64,000 bases of DNA from Vibrio profundi (GTDB taxonomy: Bacteria; Pseudomonadota; Gammaproteobacteria; Enterobacterales; Vibrionaceae): positions 1-64,000 of the forward strand of contig NZ_RZIS01000004.1 of assembly GCF_005281835.1 (NCBI RefSeq). The letters are read 5' to 3'. Shown piece by piece: positions 45,684 through 54,673 of the stretch; within the stretch, counting starts at the first letter, position 1; every line of letters begins with the position of its first letter. A program made the translations under genes and the position numbers. Under the pieces are notes generated by a model, which had not been told where the DNA came from, ran no database searches, and saw nothing but the letters and a program-made list of their open reading frames with translations.

Positions 45684-46751
45684 GTGTCTCAACATAATAT
45701 TGATCCATTTAATGCTTTAGACGCGAAAACAGAGGCGCAAAAGTTATCTTTTGCGCCTATTGTTTTTCATACCGCGAGAACGTTACGTGATTTAAAAATC
45801 CTAGAGGCGCTTGATTGTGCTGGTGATACGGGGCTTGAAGCTAGTGACATTGCTCAACGCACTGGTGTATCGGAGTACGGCGTTAAAGTCCTGCTTGATA
45901 TGGCCATTAGTGCCAATATCGTATTATGGAACCGTCCGAATTATCGCTTGGCTAACCTAGGGTATTTCTTACTTCATGACGGTATGACTAATGCCAATAT
46001 GGATTTCACTGCGGACGTTTGCTACGCCGCAATGATGCATTTGACAGAATCCATTGAAAAAGGTGTGCCCGCGGGTTTAAAGGAGCTCGGTGAATGGGAA
46101 ACCATTTATCAAGGGCTATCTCAACTTCCAGAGCAGGCCAAACAGAGTTGGTTTAAGTTTGATCATTTCTATTCAGATCGCTCTTTTCCCGTTCTACTGG
46201 AAACCATCTTTAAACATCAGCCGAAAACGATCGTTGATATTGGCGGTAATACCGGAAAGTGGGCGATGCAATGCTGTAAACATAACGCGGAGGTGGAAAT
46301 CACGATTGTCGATTTGCCTCAGCAACTTGAGATGGCAATGAAGAATGCCTCAGAGCATGGTTTCGAGCATCGAGTTCATCCTTTCCCTGCAAACATGCTT
46401 GATAAACAGCAAGCACTCCCAATACAGGCGGATGTTTGGTGGATGAGCCAATTCTTAGACTGTTTTTCACCGATGGAAATTCTAAGTATTCTTAAGCGTG
46501 TTCGAGCTAATGTAACACCAGAAGATCGAGTGTACATATTAGAGCTATTTTGGGATGCGCAAAAATACGAAGCTGCAGAATATAGTTTAAATGCCACGTC
46601 TTTGTATTTTACTTGTTTAGCTAATGGCAACAGCCGTTTTTATCGTAGTGAAGACTTCCTCGAAATAGTGGCAGAAGCAGGCTTTGAAGTAACAACTCGT
46701 ACCGACAATATTGGCCTAGGACACACTTTACTTGAGCTAAAAGCTGTCTAA
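45684..46751 (+). CDS. SAM-dependent methyltransferase of the APE cluster
   Basis: A 355-residue protein. Residues about 25-100 resemble the dimerisation/winged-helix domain of small-molecule O- or C-methyltransferases. The SAM motif is VDIGGNTGKWA (184-194), and WWMSQFLDCFS carries the later active-site region. The start is GTG at 45684, with AGG 8 bases before it. Aryl polyenes of Vibrio are known to carry methyl groups on the aryl head, so ring methylation is the obvious proposal. Confidence 0.88.
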   Translation: MSQHNIDPFNALDAKTEAQKLSFAPIVFHTARTLRDLKILEALDCAGDTGLEASDIAQRTGVSEYGVKVLLDMAISANIVLWNRPNYRLANLGYFLLHDGMTNANMDFTADVCYAAMMHLTESIEKGVPAGLKELGEWETIYQGLSQLPEQAKQSWFKFDHFYSDRSFPVLLETIFKHQPKTIVDIGGNTGKWAMQCCKHNAEVEITIVDLPQQLEMAMKNASEHGFEHRVHPFPANMLDKQQALPIQADVWWMSQFLDCFSPMEILSILKRVRANVTPEDRVYILELFWDAQKYEAAEYSLNATSLYFTCLANGNSRFYRSEDFLEIVAEAGFEVTTRTDNIGLGHTLLELKAV

Positions 46752-46795
46752 AAACAGCTGGTTGAGTGGGTTATCTCAGTATTTAAGAAGAAAGT

Positions 46796-48040
46796 ATGAA
46801 GACAATTTCAACACAAGTAGTGGTTATTGGTGCAGGCCCTTCAGGGTCGGTTGCCGCGGCTTTATTACACGCGCAAGGGATTAAAGTCCGAGTCATTGAG
46901 AAGAGCCTATTTCCCCGTTTTTCTATTGGTGAAAGCTTGCTACCTGCCTGCATGGAAGTGTTAGAAAAGGCTGGTATGACTCAGGCAGTGAATCAAGCTG
47001 AGTTCCAATATAAAGACGGTGCTACCTTTCGTAAACGAGGTGTGTATACCACCTTTGATTTTCAAGATAAATTCTCGATTGGCCCTGGCACGACTTTTCA
47101 GGTTCAGCGTGGATCGTTTGATAAAGTATTAGCCGATGAGGCAAGTCGACAAGGTGTCGATATTCGCTATCAACATGAACTGAAAGCGATCTCATTTTTA
47201 GATACTCATACCTTGTTGGACGTTAGTGTAGAAGGGGGCGAAGATTATCGTATCGAAGCGGAGTATGTACTGGATGCCAGTGGCTTTGCACGGGTATTAC
47301 CACGAATGCTACAACTTGAAGAGCCTTCTTGCTTGCCACCAAGAAAAGCGCTTTTTACTCATGTAACGGATAACATTGATTGTGAAACCATTGATGTCCC
47401 GTATGACAGAGACAAGATCTTGATTTCTGTTCATCCTGATAACCCCAATGTTTGGTATTGGTTGATCCCGTTTAGCAACGGTACGGCATCTTTTGGCGCA
47501 GTTGGGGAACCTGAATATTTCGAACACTACCCTTTGGATAACTTAGAAGCGTTGAAACAGTTGGCGGCTGAAGAGCCAGGGCTTGCCGAAGTGTTGAAGA
47601 ATGCGAAATACAATAACCCTGTCGGTGAGATTGGCGGCTATTCAGCGAATGTGAAACATCTCGCGACAAGGCGCTACGCCTTACTAGGCAATGCCGGGGA
47701 ATTTTTAGACCCGGTTTTCTCTTCGGGGGTGACAATTGCAATGAAGTCGTCAGAGCTGGCTGTGAACTGTGTGGTGAAGCAGCTATCGGGCGACAATGTC
47801 GATTGGCAAGAAGAGTATGCTAAGCCTTTAATGGTTGGAGTGGATACATTCAGAACTTATGTTGAAGGATGGTATTCAGGGGAGCTACAAGACGTGATTT
47901 TTTACTCGGATCCTAATCCAAAAATTAAGCAGATGGTGTGCTCGATTCTGGCTGGTTATGCATGGGATCAAACCAACCCCTACGTGAAAGAATCGCGTCG
48001 CCGTTTAGCCACTTTGGCTGAAATTTGCCGCGCAGGATAA
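46796..48040 (+). CDS. Flavin-dependent halogenase/oxidoreductase-like protein
   Basis: A 414-residue FAD protein. GAGPSG (12-17) binds FAD; GESLLP (45-50), a Lys73 in FQYKDGATF and WYWLIP (220-225) are the signatures of flavin-dependent halogenases, and FLDPVFSSGV is also typical. Related proteins occur in xanthomonadin and other APE clusters. Whether this protein halogenates, dehydrogenates or is a desaturase cannot be decided from sequence. A terminator follows directly. Confidence 0.85.
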   Translation: MKTISTQVVVIGAGPSGSVAAALLHAQGIKVRVIEKSLFPRFSIGESLLPACMEVLEKAGMTQAVNQAEFQYKDGATFRKRGVYTTFDFQDKFSIGPGTTFQVQRGSFDKVLADEASRQGVDIRYQHELKAISFLDTHTLLDVSVEGGEDYRIEAEYVLDASGFARVLPRMLQLEEPSCLPPRKALFTHVTDNIDCETIDVPYDRDKILISVHPDNPNVWYWLIPFSNGTASFGAVGEPEYFEHYPLDNLEALKQLAAEEPGLAEVLKNAKYNNPVGEIGGYSANVKHLATRRYALLGNAGEFLDPVFSSGVTIAMKSSELAVNCVVKQLSGDNVDWQEEYAKPLMVGVDTFRTYVEGWYSGELQDVIFYSDPNPKIKQMVCSILAGYAWDQTNPYVKESRRRLATLAEICRAG

Positions 48041-48042
48041 GA

Positions 48043-48070
48043 AAAAATAGCCGATGATTCGGCTATTTTT
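48043..48070. terminator. Bidirectional terminator after the flavoprotein gene
   Basis: Perfect 12-bp stem AAAAATAGCCGA/TCGGCTATTTTT with loop TGAT; it can serve the convergent gene as well. Confidence 0.92.
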
Positions 48071-48121
48071 CGTTTTAGATGGGCTTGTATCTTCAGCTCA
48101 ATAGTTACCTCAGAACAATCG

Positions 48122-48628
48122 CTATTTCAGATCAATACTATTTAATCGGCCCATAAATATAAGTAGGTCGATGCTGTCTTTGTATGCTTCAAGTAACGCG
48201 CGTTTAGTTTGAGAGTAAGCTGCCAGTTTGCCATGTTTTTTGATTGAACAGACTTTGGTTTTGTAGCGGTATTTCCCATCTTCAGTGAAGACACGCCACT
48301 TCGCGATGTAGCATTCGTCTCGATGCTCAGGATCGGTCAATGTTGGGTTAGGCTTAAAGACAACTTTTGGCTCTAAACTATGAGGAAGGCGAGTCATTAG
48401 GTATGGGTCTTTGAGTACCCGATTCCAAAATTTCCCCCACATCTCTTTCCCTAATTCATTCCGCATTTTGAGTGCTTTCTTCAGTGCTTTTTCTTCACCC
48501 ATACGGACAAAGCCCACTGAGCGATGAAGTACGGTATCATCGGGGGTATGAATATGAATTTTGAAGGCGGTTTTGCCTTTAGAGATAAATCGGTGGCCAG
48601 TACTGCCGATCAAGTTGTTTTGGCTCAT
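48122..48628 (-). CDS. Hypothetical protein, possible AP2-like repeats
   Basis: A 168-residue basic protein without signal peptide or membrane segment. Two halves (about 12-62 and 108-155) look like short three-strand-plus-helix modules, as in AP2/ERF-type DNA-binding domains (strand-rich FKIHIHT ... then KALKKALKMRNELG; KWRVF ... then SQTKRALLEAYKD). That resemblance is from pattern only. Its function and link to the APE genes are unknown. Confidence 0.6.
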   Translation of the reverse strand: MSQNNLIGSTGHRFISKGKTAFKIHIHTPDDTVLHRSVGFVRMGEEKALKKALKMRNELGKEMWGKFWNRVLKDPYLMTRLPHSLEPKVVFKPNPTLTDPEHRDECYIAKWRVFTEDGKYRYKTKVCSIKKHGKLAAYSQTKRALLEAYKDSIDLLIFMGRLNSIDLK

Positions 48629-48806
48629 ATCTTATTAACTAACAATTGTATTAATAGCAGGTTACGACAAATCATCAAAAACCGAAAGGACACTTATTGT
48701 GTTTATGATTATTAAGTATAGCTTTCACCTCCAAAATTGCTTTATAGCAAAGCCAGAGGAAGGTCAGTGCTTTGTCAACTGCGCTTTAATATCCCGCTAA
48801 ATTCAG

Positions 48807-49460
48807 TTAGTTGAATGGAATATAAAATCCAAAAATAATGGCGTTTTCCCCTTTACCAAGTGGGTCATCATCGGTAGTTATTGTGGTCGCAAGGTAAGGT
48901 TCGAAAGTTGCTATATCGGTATATTTAAATTCCAACTCATATTCTTGCCAAGACTTGAAGCCTCCCTCTATAGGGTTCATGTTGGTCGAGGTTGCTGTTA
49001 GGGTGAACTCATCGCTGAGTGGGAGTCCTGTTATGAGATCAGTTCTGATTAAATCGAAGCCATTGTCACCAAGTTGATGGTCGAGTCGAACTTGGCCGGC
49101 AATATCGATGCTTTCAACCCCCAGATAAGCCCAGCCTACGCCAGCTTTTAACGCGTCACTCTTGTTGACCACGTAATTGTATTTGGCAGCAATGCCCATT
49201 AGCCAGTTCTCTGTTATCGGTACTAGATAGGTAAGTCCAGGGTGAATGTTTGTGGTGGTGCCCAATTTAGTCGTAGTGCCATTGAGCTCTAACGTTGTGT
49301 TTAATATGCCGCTCCCCACTTTACCCCAGGCGCTATGCAGTTCTGCGAAGTGTCGCTCGAAATTCTGTCCTCGTTTCTCAAATTTGAATTCAAGTAAATG
49401 ATCGGTGGATTGAGCGGAAGTGGTGAACAGAGCCAAAGCTACGGCTAGGGTTTTCTTCAT
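48807..49460 (-). CDS. Outer-membrane beta-barrel protein, uncharacterised
   Basis: A 217-residue exported protein. The signal peptide ends near residue 18 (SAQS), then alternating strands, ending FGFYIPFN rather than a terminal Phe. The layout (TDHLLEFKFEKRGQNFERHFAELH...) resembles small KdgM/OmpL-like barrels, but this is weak. It is divergent from the LysR gene, so that regulator may control it. Confidence 0.6.
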   Translation of the reverse strand: MKKTLAVALALFTTSAQSTDHLLEFKFEKRGQNFERHFAELHSAWGKVGSGILNTTLELNGTTTKLGTTTNIHPGLTYLVPITENWLMGIAAKYNYVVNKSDALKAGVGWAYLGVESIDIAGQVRLDHQLGDNGFDLIRTDLITGLPLSDEFTLTATSTNMNPIEGGFKSWQEYELEFKYTDIATFEPYLATTITTDDDPLGKGENAIIFGFYIPFN

Positions 49461-49553
49461 GTTGGGTCACTCTTTAAGGGGGAATTTCTCGACACGGAAT
49501 ATGGCATTGAATAATCTCATTTCTAAATCATTAATGTAGGGTTGAATCCTCAC

Positions 49554-50450
49554 ATGAACATCAGCTATGAACAGATAAGAACCTTTGTTGCGGTGGTAGA
49601 AGCGGGGTCTTTTAGCTCAGCTGCAAGAAAGCTGGATAGACACAGAACAACGCTTGGGCAGGTGATCAGCAATCTTGAAATTGAAGTGAACATGACGCTG
49701 TTTGATCGCAGCGGTAAATCCCCACGTTTGACTGAACATGGAAAGGCGCTTTATAAGCATGCCAAAAGCTTGTCTGATAGCACGATAGCTTTTAGTACTT
49801 TATGCCAAAGCATTGAGTCGGGCATCGAAAGTAATTTGACGGTTTATCACACCGATCTCATGCCTGTCGGGATGATTCGAGATGCTATGCGTGGCGTTCG
49901 TGCTCAATTCCCAAATGTGAATATCCACTGGTTGCATCGTAGTAACCAAGAAGTCAAAAATGCTTTAGAAAGTGGCGAGGCTGATATAGGTATCGTTTTA
50001 CACCATCACAGTAATTCTATAAGCCCAAGAGATAATGTTTATTTGATTAACATGCCTTTTAAGGTGGTTGCTCATCCCAATTTTTTCAAAGATGAGGTAA
50101 GTAAGCTGCGTTTAAAGGACCTGAAAAGTTATAGACAGTTGTTCCTTGAAGATTATTTGTACGCCAACATTGAAGACATTATGACGGTGTCGCTTGATGT
50201 GCAGCGCATTGAAAACATGAATATTTTATTGGAACTATTGAAAATCGAAGAAGGCTGGGCTGTGGTGCCAGCGCATGCGGTGGAGAGGGAGCTGAAAAAT
50301 GGTGAGCTAGTTGAAGTTGAGGTGGTTGAGCTTAATACGTTACCTAAGTTTCCGTTATCCATTTTATACATGAATCATGCTAATAGCGGCCCGGTTAGAC
50401 GTTGCATGATTGATTTGCTGGCGGCTTCTTCCAGGGAATACGAACGCTAA
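49554..50450 (+). CDS. LysR-family transcriptional regulator
   Basis: A 298-residue regulator. Residues 1-60 form the HTH domain (IRTFVAVVEAGSFSSAARKLDRHRTTLGQVISNLE). Residues about 90-290 form the substrate-binding domain. The DNA-recognition helix has RHRTTL rather than the usual QSAVS pattern. The ATG at 49554 is preferred to the TTG at 49542. It is divergent from the barrel gene, and 168 bases before the M20 hydrolase gene; either may be its target. Confidence 0.9.
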   Translation: MNISYEQIRTFVAVVEAGSFSSAARKLDRHRTTLGQVISNLEIEVNMTLFDRSGKSPRLTEHGKALYKHAKSLSDSTIAFSTLCQSIESGIESNLTVYHTDLMPVGMIRDAMRGVRAQFPNVNIHWLHRSNQEVKNALESGEADIGIVLHHHSNSISPRDNVYLINMPFKVVAHPNFFKDEVSKLRLKDLKSYRQLFLEDYLYANIEDIMTVSLDVQRIENMNILLELLKIEEGWAVVPAHAVERELKNGELVEVEVVELNTLPKFPLSILYMNHANSGPVRRCMIDLLAASSREYER

Positions 50451-50618
50451 TCCTATTCTATTTCCCACCATCAACATGAGGATCTAATCCATCATATGTG
50501 ATTTATTCTGTTTGAATCTTTGCTCTATATTATCGGTATAGCGAGTCAATCGTTCAGTATGTGTATTAGCACCGGGCGATCTCCGCACTTTCTCGGATCA
50601 TTAGAATGAGGTTTATTT

Positions 50619-51935
50619 ATGAAGAAATCACTTATTGCACTAGTTGTTTCTCTTGGTTTGTACAGCCATACAGGATTTACGGCAGAGCAATCTCTAATGG
50701 AATCAGTACAGCAAGATAGCCCGCGCTTGGTCGAAATATTTGAGGGGATCCACGCGAACCCTGAGATCGGTTTTATGGAGTTTAAAACTGCAGAGCTGGT
50801 TGCTAGTGAATTAACAGCGCTAGGATTTGAAGTTCATGAAGGCATTGCTCGAACCGGGGTGGCTGGTGTCATGAAAAATGGTGATGGTCCTGTTGTCATG
50901 TTTCGTGCAGACATGGATGCGTTACCCATAAAAGAGCAAACTGCTCTCGCGTACAGCCCTAAATCTCCAAGCAAAGACAGATTTGGCAATGATGTCTGGG
51001 CGATGCACGCTTGTGGTCATGACGCACACACCACTTGGTTGATTGGTATGGCAAAGCAGCTGGTGGATCGAAAAGATGAGTGGAAGGGCACTGTAGTATT
51101 AGTCGCACAGCCAGCAGAAGAGATGATCATGGGGGCGACGGCCATGGTTGATGATGGCTTGTACGATCGAGTTCCTGTGCCAGATATCTTGATTGCTGGT
51201 CATACGCACCCAGTAATACCTGAAGGGTCAGTTGCGATTAGTGATGGCCGTAGAATGGCAGGTACCGATCAAATCGATGTTACGATTCAAGGCGTGGGAG
51301 GGCATGGCTCAACGCCACACGCATCTAAAGACCCAGTGGTGATGGCGGCAATGTCGGTGATTGGTTATCAAACAGTGGTCTCTAGAATGACAGATCAAAG
51401 CCAGCCAGCAGTACTTACGGTAGGCGCAATTGAGACCGGCTCTGAGAACAATATTATTCCAGATTCAGCGACATTGAAGCTCAACTTACGTTGGTACCGA
51501 ACGGAAGAGCGGGACGCGATGTTGCAAGGTATTAAACAGGTCACGGACAACGTTGCCCGCATGTATGGCATGCCAGAGAATCAAATGCCGAGCTACGAAA
51601 TGAAAGGGTACTCTACTCCAGTGATTAACCCTGTAGCGGAAAGTGAAGTTGCTGAAAATGCAATGAAATCGGCGATTGGTGAAGGTAATGTAATGGCAGG
51701 GTTCCCACCCGTTATGGGCTCTGAAGATTTTCATATGTTGTCTCATCCATTCCCTGAAGTGCCAATTGTCTATGTTGAAGTGGGCGCGGCAAAGCAGCAA
51801 GTGTGGGATGATTTTATAAACGAAGGGGCTCTACCTGAATACATTAATCACAACCCTAAATTTGTGGTTGAGCAGGGGAGTATCCCAACTGGAACAGCAG
51901 CTTTAACCTCAGTGGTGTTAGAGTTTCTTGATTAG
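50619..51935 (+). CDS. Secreted M20-family amidohydrolase
   Basis: A 438-residue dimetal hydrolase. The signal peptide ends near residue 21 (GFTA). RADMDALPIKEQT (96-108) and HACGHDAHTT (130-139) hold metal-site residues; PAEE (about 166) carries the catalytic Glu, and MGSEDFHM gives the last ligand. The family includes N-acyl amino-acid and hippurate/IAA-amino-acid hydrolases. An exported form points to periplasmic cleavage of acyl amino acids, but the substrate is unknown. A terminator follows. Confidence 0.9.
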   Translation: MKKSLIALVVSLGLYSHTGFTAEQSLMESVQQDSPRLVEIFEGIHANPEIGFMEFKTAELVASELTALGFEVHEGIARTGVAGVMKNGDGPVVMFRADMDALPIKEQTALAYSPKSPSKDRFGNDVWAMHACGHDAHTTWLIGMAKQLVDRKDEWKGTVVLVAQPAEEMIMGATAMVDDGLYDRVPVPDILIAGHTHPVIPEGSVAISDGRRMAGTDQIDVTIQGVGGHGSTPHASKDPVVMAAMSVIGYQTVVSRMTDQSQPAVLTVGAIETGSENNIIPDSATLKLNLRWYRTEERDAMLQGIKQVTDNVARMYGMPENQMPSYEMKGYSTPVINPVAESEVAENAMKSAIGEGNVMAGFPPVMGSEDFHMLSHPFPEVPIVYVEVGAAKQQVWDDFINEGALPEYINHNPKFVVEQGSIPTGTAALTSVVLEFLD

Positions 51936-51978
51936 CAGCGTGATAATGCACTTGGCATAATTAGAACTGAATAAAAGA

Positions 51979-52009
51979 AAAGGCTTAGAGTGCGACTCTA
52001 AGCCTTTGT
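51979..52009. terminator. Terminator between M20 hydrolase and tRNA-Arg
   Basis: Perfect 13-bp stem AAAGGCTTAGAGT/ACTCTAAGCCTTT with loop GCG. The tail is short, TTTGTTG; on the minus strand it has a mixed AT tail and follows tRNA-Arg. Confidence 0.8.
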
Positions 52010-52014
52010 TGATT

Positions 52015-52091
52015 TGGCGCTCCCGACAGGATTCGAACCTGTGACCTGCCCCTTAGGAGGGGGCCGCGCTATCCAGCTGTGCCACGGGAGC
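52015..52091 (-). tRNA. tRNA-Arg(CCT)
   Basis: A 77-nt tRNA with anticodon CCT in loop CTCCTAA, acceptor GCTCCCG/CGGGAGC and encoded CCA. It decodes the rare AGG codon. Confidence 0.95.
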
Positions 52092-52135
52092 ATATTTTCA
52101 TAATACTGAATTCATTAAGAAAATAAATACACCCG

Positions 52136-53269
52136 TTACATAATCTTATGCATCACATCACCAATCTGGATACTGCCTGCCAGGTTTGGTTTATCCACGG
52201 TTAATTCGGCTTCGTTTTCGTAGACACGAGAAACCGTAAGGATCATTTCACTCTGAGAGACTTTATTGCGTGGCAGGCCATTTTGATCGATGAATGAACC
52301 TGTGTGCCACAGTTGCAATTTGTCGCCTTCTTTTACGCCATGGGTGCGGCCAAGGCTCATCGTAATCGTATTACCGAATACAGCCGATACTTCTGGTAGT
52401 GTAATTTTACATGATACTTGAGATTCTAAATCGAGCATGATGTTACGGCTGACACGCAACATCATGCTGCCGTATGTGGATGCCCAGAAACGTGCACTAC
52501 GAGTGTCGACTTCACTGGTTTTCGGAAATGGCCACTTCGCGACTTCTCGGTAAGCACGGTTATACACTTCGTGGCCAGTTTTGCCATCAAAGACCTGCAT
52601 TTCCAACGCAAACTGGCGGTTTATGATGTCGTCTCGCAATAGTTTGCTTTCCACTGTAGCGGTTAAATCGGTGATGACACCACCGATAATGTATTGTGCG
52701 CCGGTGTCTTGAGCGATCATTTTCAAGATTTCAGGTTGGCGTTTGTTGATTTCATAATCGGTTGTACCAACAGAGACAAAGCTACGAGATTCTTGCGAAA
52801 GTTGACGGTTAACCACATGGCTAAAGTCGTCACCTAGCTTATAGATTCGACCCATGACCGCCTGTTGAGGAGAGGCAATATCGATGTTGCCGACTAAAAA
52901 TGTCTTTTTGTATTGGTTCACATGGCAACCATTTGCCGAAGGGTAGATATCGATCCTTGCTTTGATCTGCATATTGCCGCCACGGGTTTTTTGTTCTTCT
53001 ATCAATATGTAGCGAACTTCGTGGTTGGTGAATTGGTACTCTTCTCTCTCATCTTCAAGCAGCGGCATTATATTACTGATACTACCGATATCGGCGCCAG
53101 AAAATTGAACAGCCTTATATAACGCGTCTTCTAGAGCGTGCAATCGAGCGGTCTTTTCCGATGAAACAATAGCGGCAACTCCGGTAACCTCATACCAAGA
53201 TGCTTTCACATTGAAGGATGCGAATGTCATTAAAGTGATTGAAAATAAAATAGAAAATATTTTTTTCAT
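52136..53269 (-). CDS. flgT: Flagellar H-ring protein FlgT
   Basis: A 377-residue periplasmic protein of the Vibrio flagellar motor; the H ring surrounds the LP ring and is needed for sheathed polar flagella. Signal peptide to about residue 23 (VKA). An N-terminal domain (SWYEVTGVAAIVSSEKTARLHALEDAL) resembles FlgP/DUF; a middle TolB-N-like part (GTTDYEINKRQPEILKMIAQDTGAQYIIGGVI) and a C-terminal beta-domain follow. A sigma-54 promoter is about 90 bases upstream. It is divergent from flgOP. Confidence 0.95.
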   Translation of the reverse strand: MKKIFSILFSITLMTFASFNVKASWYEVTGVAAIVSSEKTARLHALEDALYKAVQFSGADIGSISNIMPLLEDEREEYQFTNHEVRYILIEEQKTRGGNMQIKARIDIYPSANGCHVNQYKKTFLVGNIDIASPQQAVMGRIYKLGDDFSHVVNRQLSQESRSFVSVGTTDYEINKRQPEILKMIAQDTGAQYIIGGVITDLTATVESKLLRDDIINRQFALEMQVFDGKTGHEVYNRAYREVAKWPFPKTSEVDTRSARFWASTYGSMMLRVSRNIMLDLESQVSCKITLPEVSAVFGNTITMSLGRTHGVKEGDKLQLWHTGSFIDQNGLPRNKVSQSEMILTVSRVYENEAELTVDKPNLAGSIQIGDVMHKIM

Positions 53270-53356
53270 TAGTTGTTACCAGTTGGGTATAAATATTGCT
53301 TATGTTTTGTAAGCTGATTTTGGTGTTGTTTTTCTTTATATCGACAAGTAATGAAA

Positions 53357-53372
53357 AGCAAAGACCGTTCCA
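53357..53372 (-). promoter_or_regulatory. Sigma-54 promoter of flgT
   Basis: TGGAAC-N5-TTGCT on the minus strand, close to the -24/-12 consensus TGGCAC-N5-TTGCW with the right GG-GC spacing. Confidence 0.7.
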
Positions 53373-53412
53373 ACATTGTAATCCACTAGAGACTCTAATG
53401 TAGAGAACAAGT

Positions 53413-53428
53413 TGGCACTGGGTTAGCA
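53413..53428 (+). promoter_or_regulatory. Sigma-54 promoter of flgOP
   Basis: TGGCAC-N5-TAGCA; the -24 element is perfect, the -12 has one change. It lies 27 bases before the flgO ATG. Confidence 0.72.
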
Positions 53429-53454
53429 CTAAATACTATCTGGAGATTAGTACA

Positions 53455-54090
53455 ATGAAAAAATGGTTTGTTGTGGTGACCATGATGTTACTTACGTCAT
53501 GCGCATACTCACCCATCTATAATGGTAAGTCTGAGTACTCGGGCAGCCAATTTATGTTAATGGACAGCCCTCGTCATACCATGGACTTCTTTGTGGAAAG
53601 CATGACGGAAGACCTGATTTTATCGAATACCAGCGTGTCGGCTCGTACTCCGATCGCGATCACCTCTTTTGTCGATCTACAAAACATGGATGCGACTAAC
53701 TGGTTAGGGAATTCGGTTTCAGAAGGCTTTATCCATCAGTTTCAACGCCGTGGATTTAAAGTGGTCGACTTTAAAACGACAGGATCAATTCAAGTGACTA
53801 ATCAAGGTGACTTTGCCTTGAGCCGTGATTGGAAAGATCTTGCACAAGAGCAAGATGTACAATACGTACTAACCGGTACTATGCTTCGTCAAGAAGGCGG
53901 TGTTTTGGTTAACGCTCGTGTTGTGGGTATGCAAACTCGGGTAGTGGTCGCAACCGCACAAGGTTTCCTACCAGCAGATCGTATAGGTCGAGATTTGGAT
54001 ACATTGAATAGCATTCGAACTCAAGATGGCGTTATTATTCGTTCAGACCCAACACTAACACAACCATACACAGTTATTCTTCGCCCTTAG
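53455..54090 (+). CDS. flgO: Flagellar outer-membrane lipoprotein FlgO
   Basis: A 211-residue lipoprotein with lipobox LLTSC (Cys16). The FlgO domain is recognisable from YSGSQFMLMDSPRHTMDFFVESMTEDL and SFVDLQNM, with DVQYVLTGTMLRQEGG in the middle. It is needed with FlgP and FlgT for flagellar stability and motility in V. cholerae. It is 11 bases before flgP in a two-gene unit. Confidence 0.95.
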   Translation: MKKWFVVVTMMLLTSCAYSPIYNGKSEYSGSQFMLMDSPRHTMDFFVESMTEDLILSNTSVSARTPIAITSFVDLQNMDATNWLGNSVSEGFIHQFQRRGFKVVDFKTTGSIQVTNQGDFALSRDWKDLAQEQDVQYVLTGTMLRQEGGVLVNARVVGMQTRVVVATAQGFLPADRIGRDLDTLNSIRTQDGVIIRSDPTLTQPYTVILRP

Positions 54091-54101
54091 GAGCTTGTCA
54101 C

Positions 54102-54533
54102 ATGAAGAAGGTAATATTTGTTTTAGCCGCCTTGTTATTAGTAGGCTGTCAGCCACTACAAAGTATGCGTTCGGATGACTTTTTAGTGGCGGTAGGCTAT
54201 GCAAGTATTAGCGAGCAGTCTGGTCGAAATGATGAAGAAAAGCGTATTCGTGCAATGCGAGCTTCCAAGATTGATGCTTATAGAGAACTCGCTGAGCAAG
54301 TCTACGGTATGCGAGTCAGTGGGCGTGCTGCGCTTGAAGATCAACGCCTTGGAACAGAGCTGACTTCTGGAGCTGTTGATGGTGTGATTCGTGGTGCAGA
54401 AGTGGTGCGTAGCTACCCAGTTGGTGATAGTTATGTCACTGAGCTCCAGCTTGATATTAAGAAAATGGAAAAGCTGCGTGACTACGGTGAAGTACAGCAA
54501 GTGCCAGAGAAAAGGCAGCAAACTTTATTCTAA
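54102..54533 (+). CDS. flgP: Flagellar outer-membrane lipoprotein FlgP
   Basis: A 143-residue lipoprotein with lipobox LLLVGC (Cys16). The body (GYASISEQSGRNDEEKRIRAMRASKIDAYRELAEQVYGMRVSG) is an SPOR-like/LPP20 fold typical of FlgP, which forms the outer ring around the Vibrio H ring. A terminator follows. Confidence 0.95.
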   Translation: MKKVIFVLAALLLVGCQPLQSMRSDDFLVAVGYASISEQSGRNDEEKRIRAMRASKIDAYRELAEQVYGMRVSGRAALEDQRLGTELTSGAVDGVIRGAEVVRSYPVGDSYVTELQLDIKKMEKLRDYGEVQQVPEKRQQTLF

Positions 54534-54590
54534 TGCTTCCTACTGATTGGTTTAAGGTGTTTTCCAGATAGTGCCTTAAGCCTAGATATA

Positions 54591-54629
54591 AAAAAGCGGC
54601 AAAGTATCTACATACTTTGCCGTTTTTTT
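54591..54629. terminator. Bidirectional terminator between flgP and flgN
   Basis: Perfect 11-bp stem CGGCAAAGTAT/ATACTTTGCCG with loop CTAC, T-runs on both strands, between convergent operons. Confidence 0.9.
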
Positions 54630-54673
54630 ATGAGTTCATTTTTGTATTCAGGTTTAGAGCTTGGCTCTGGCAC

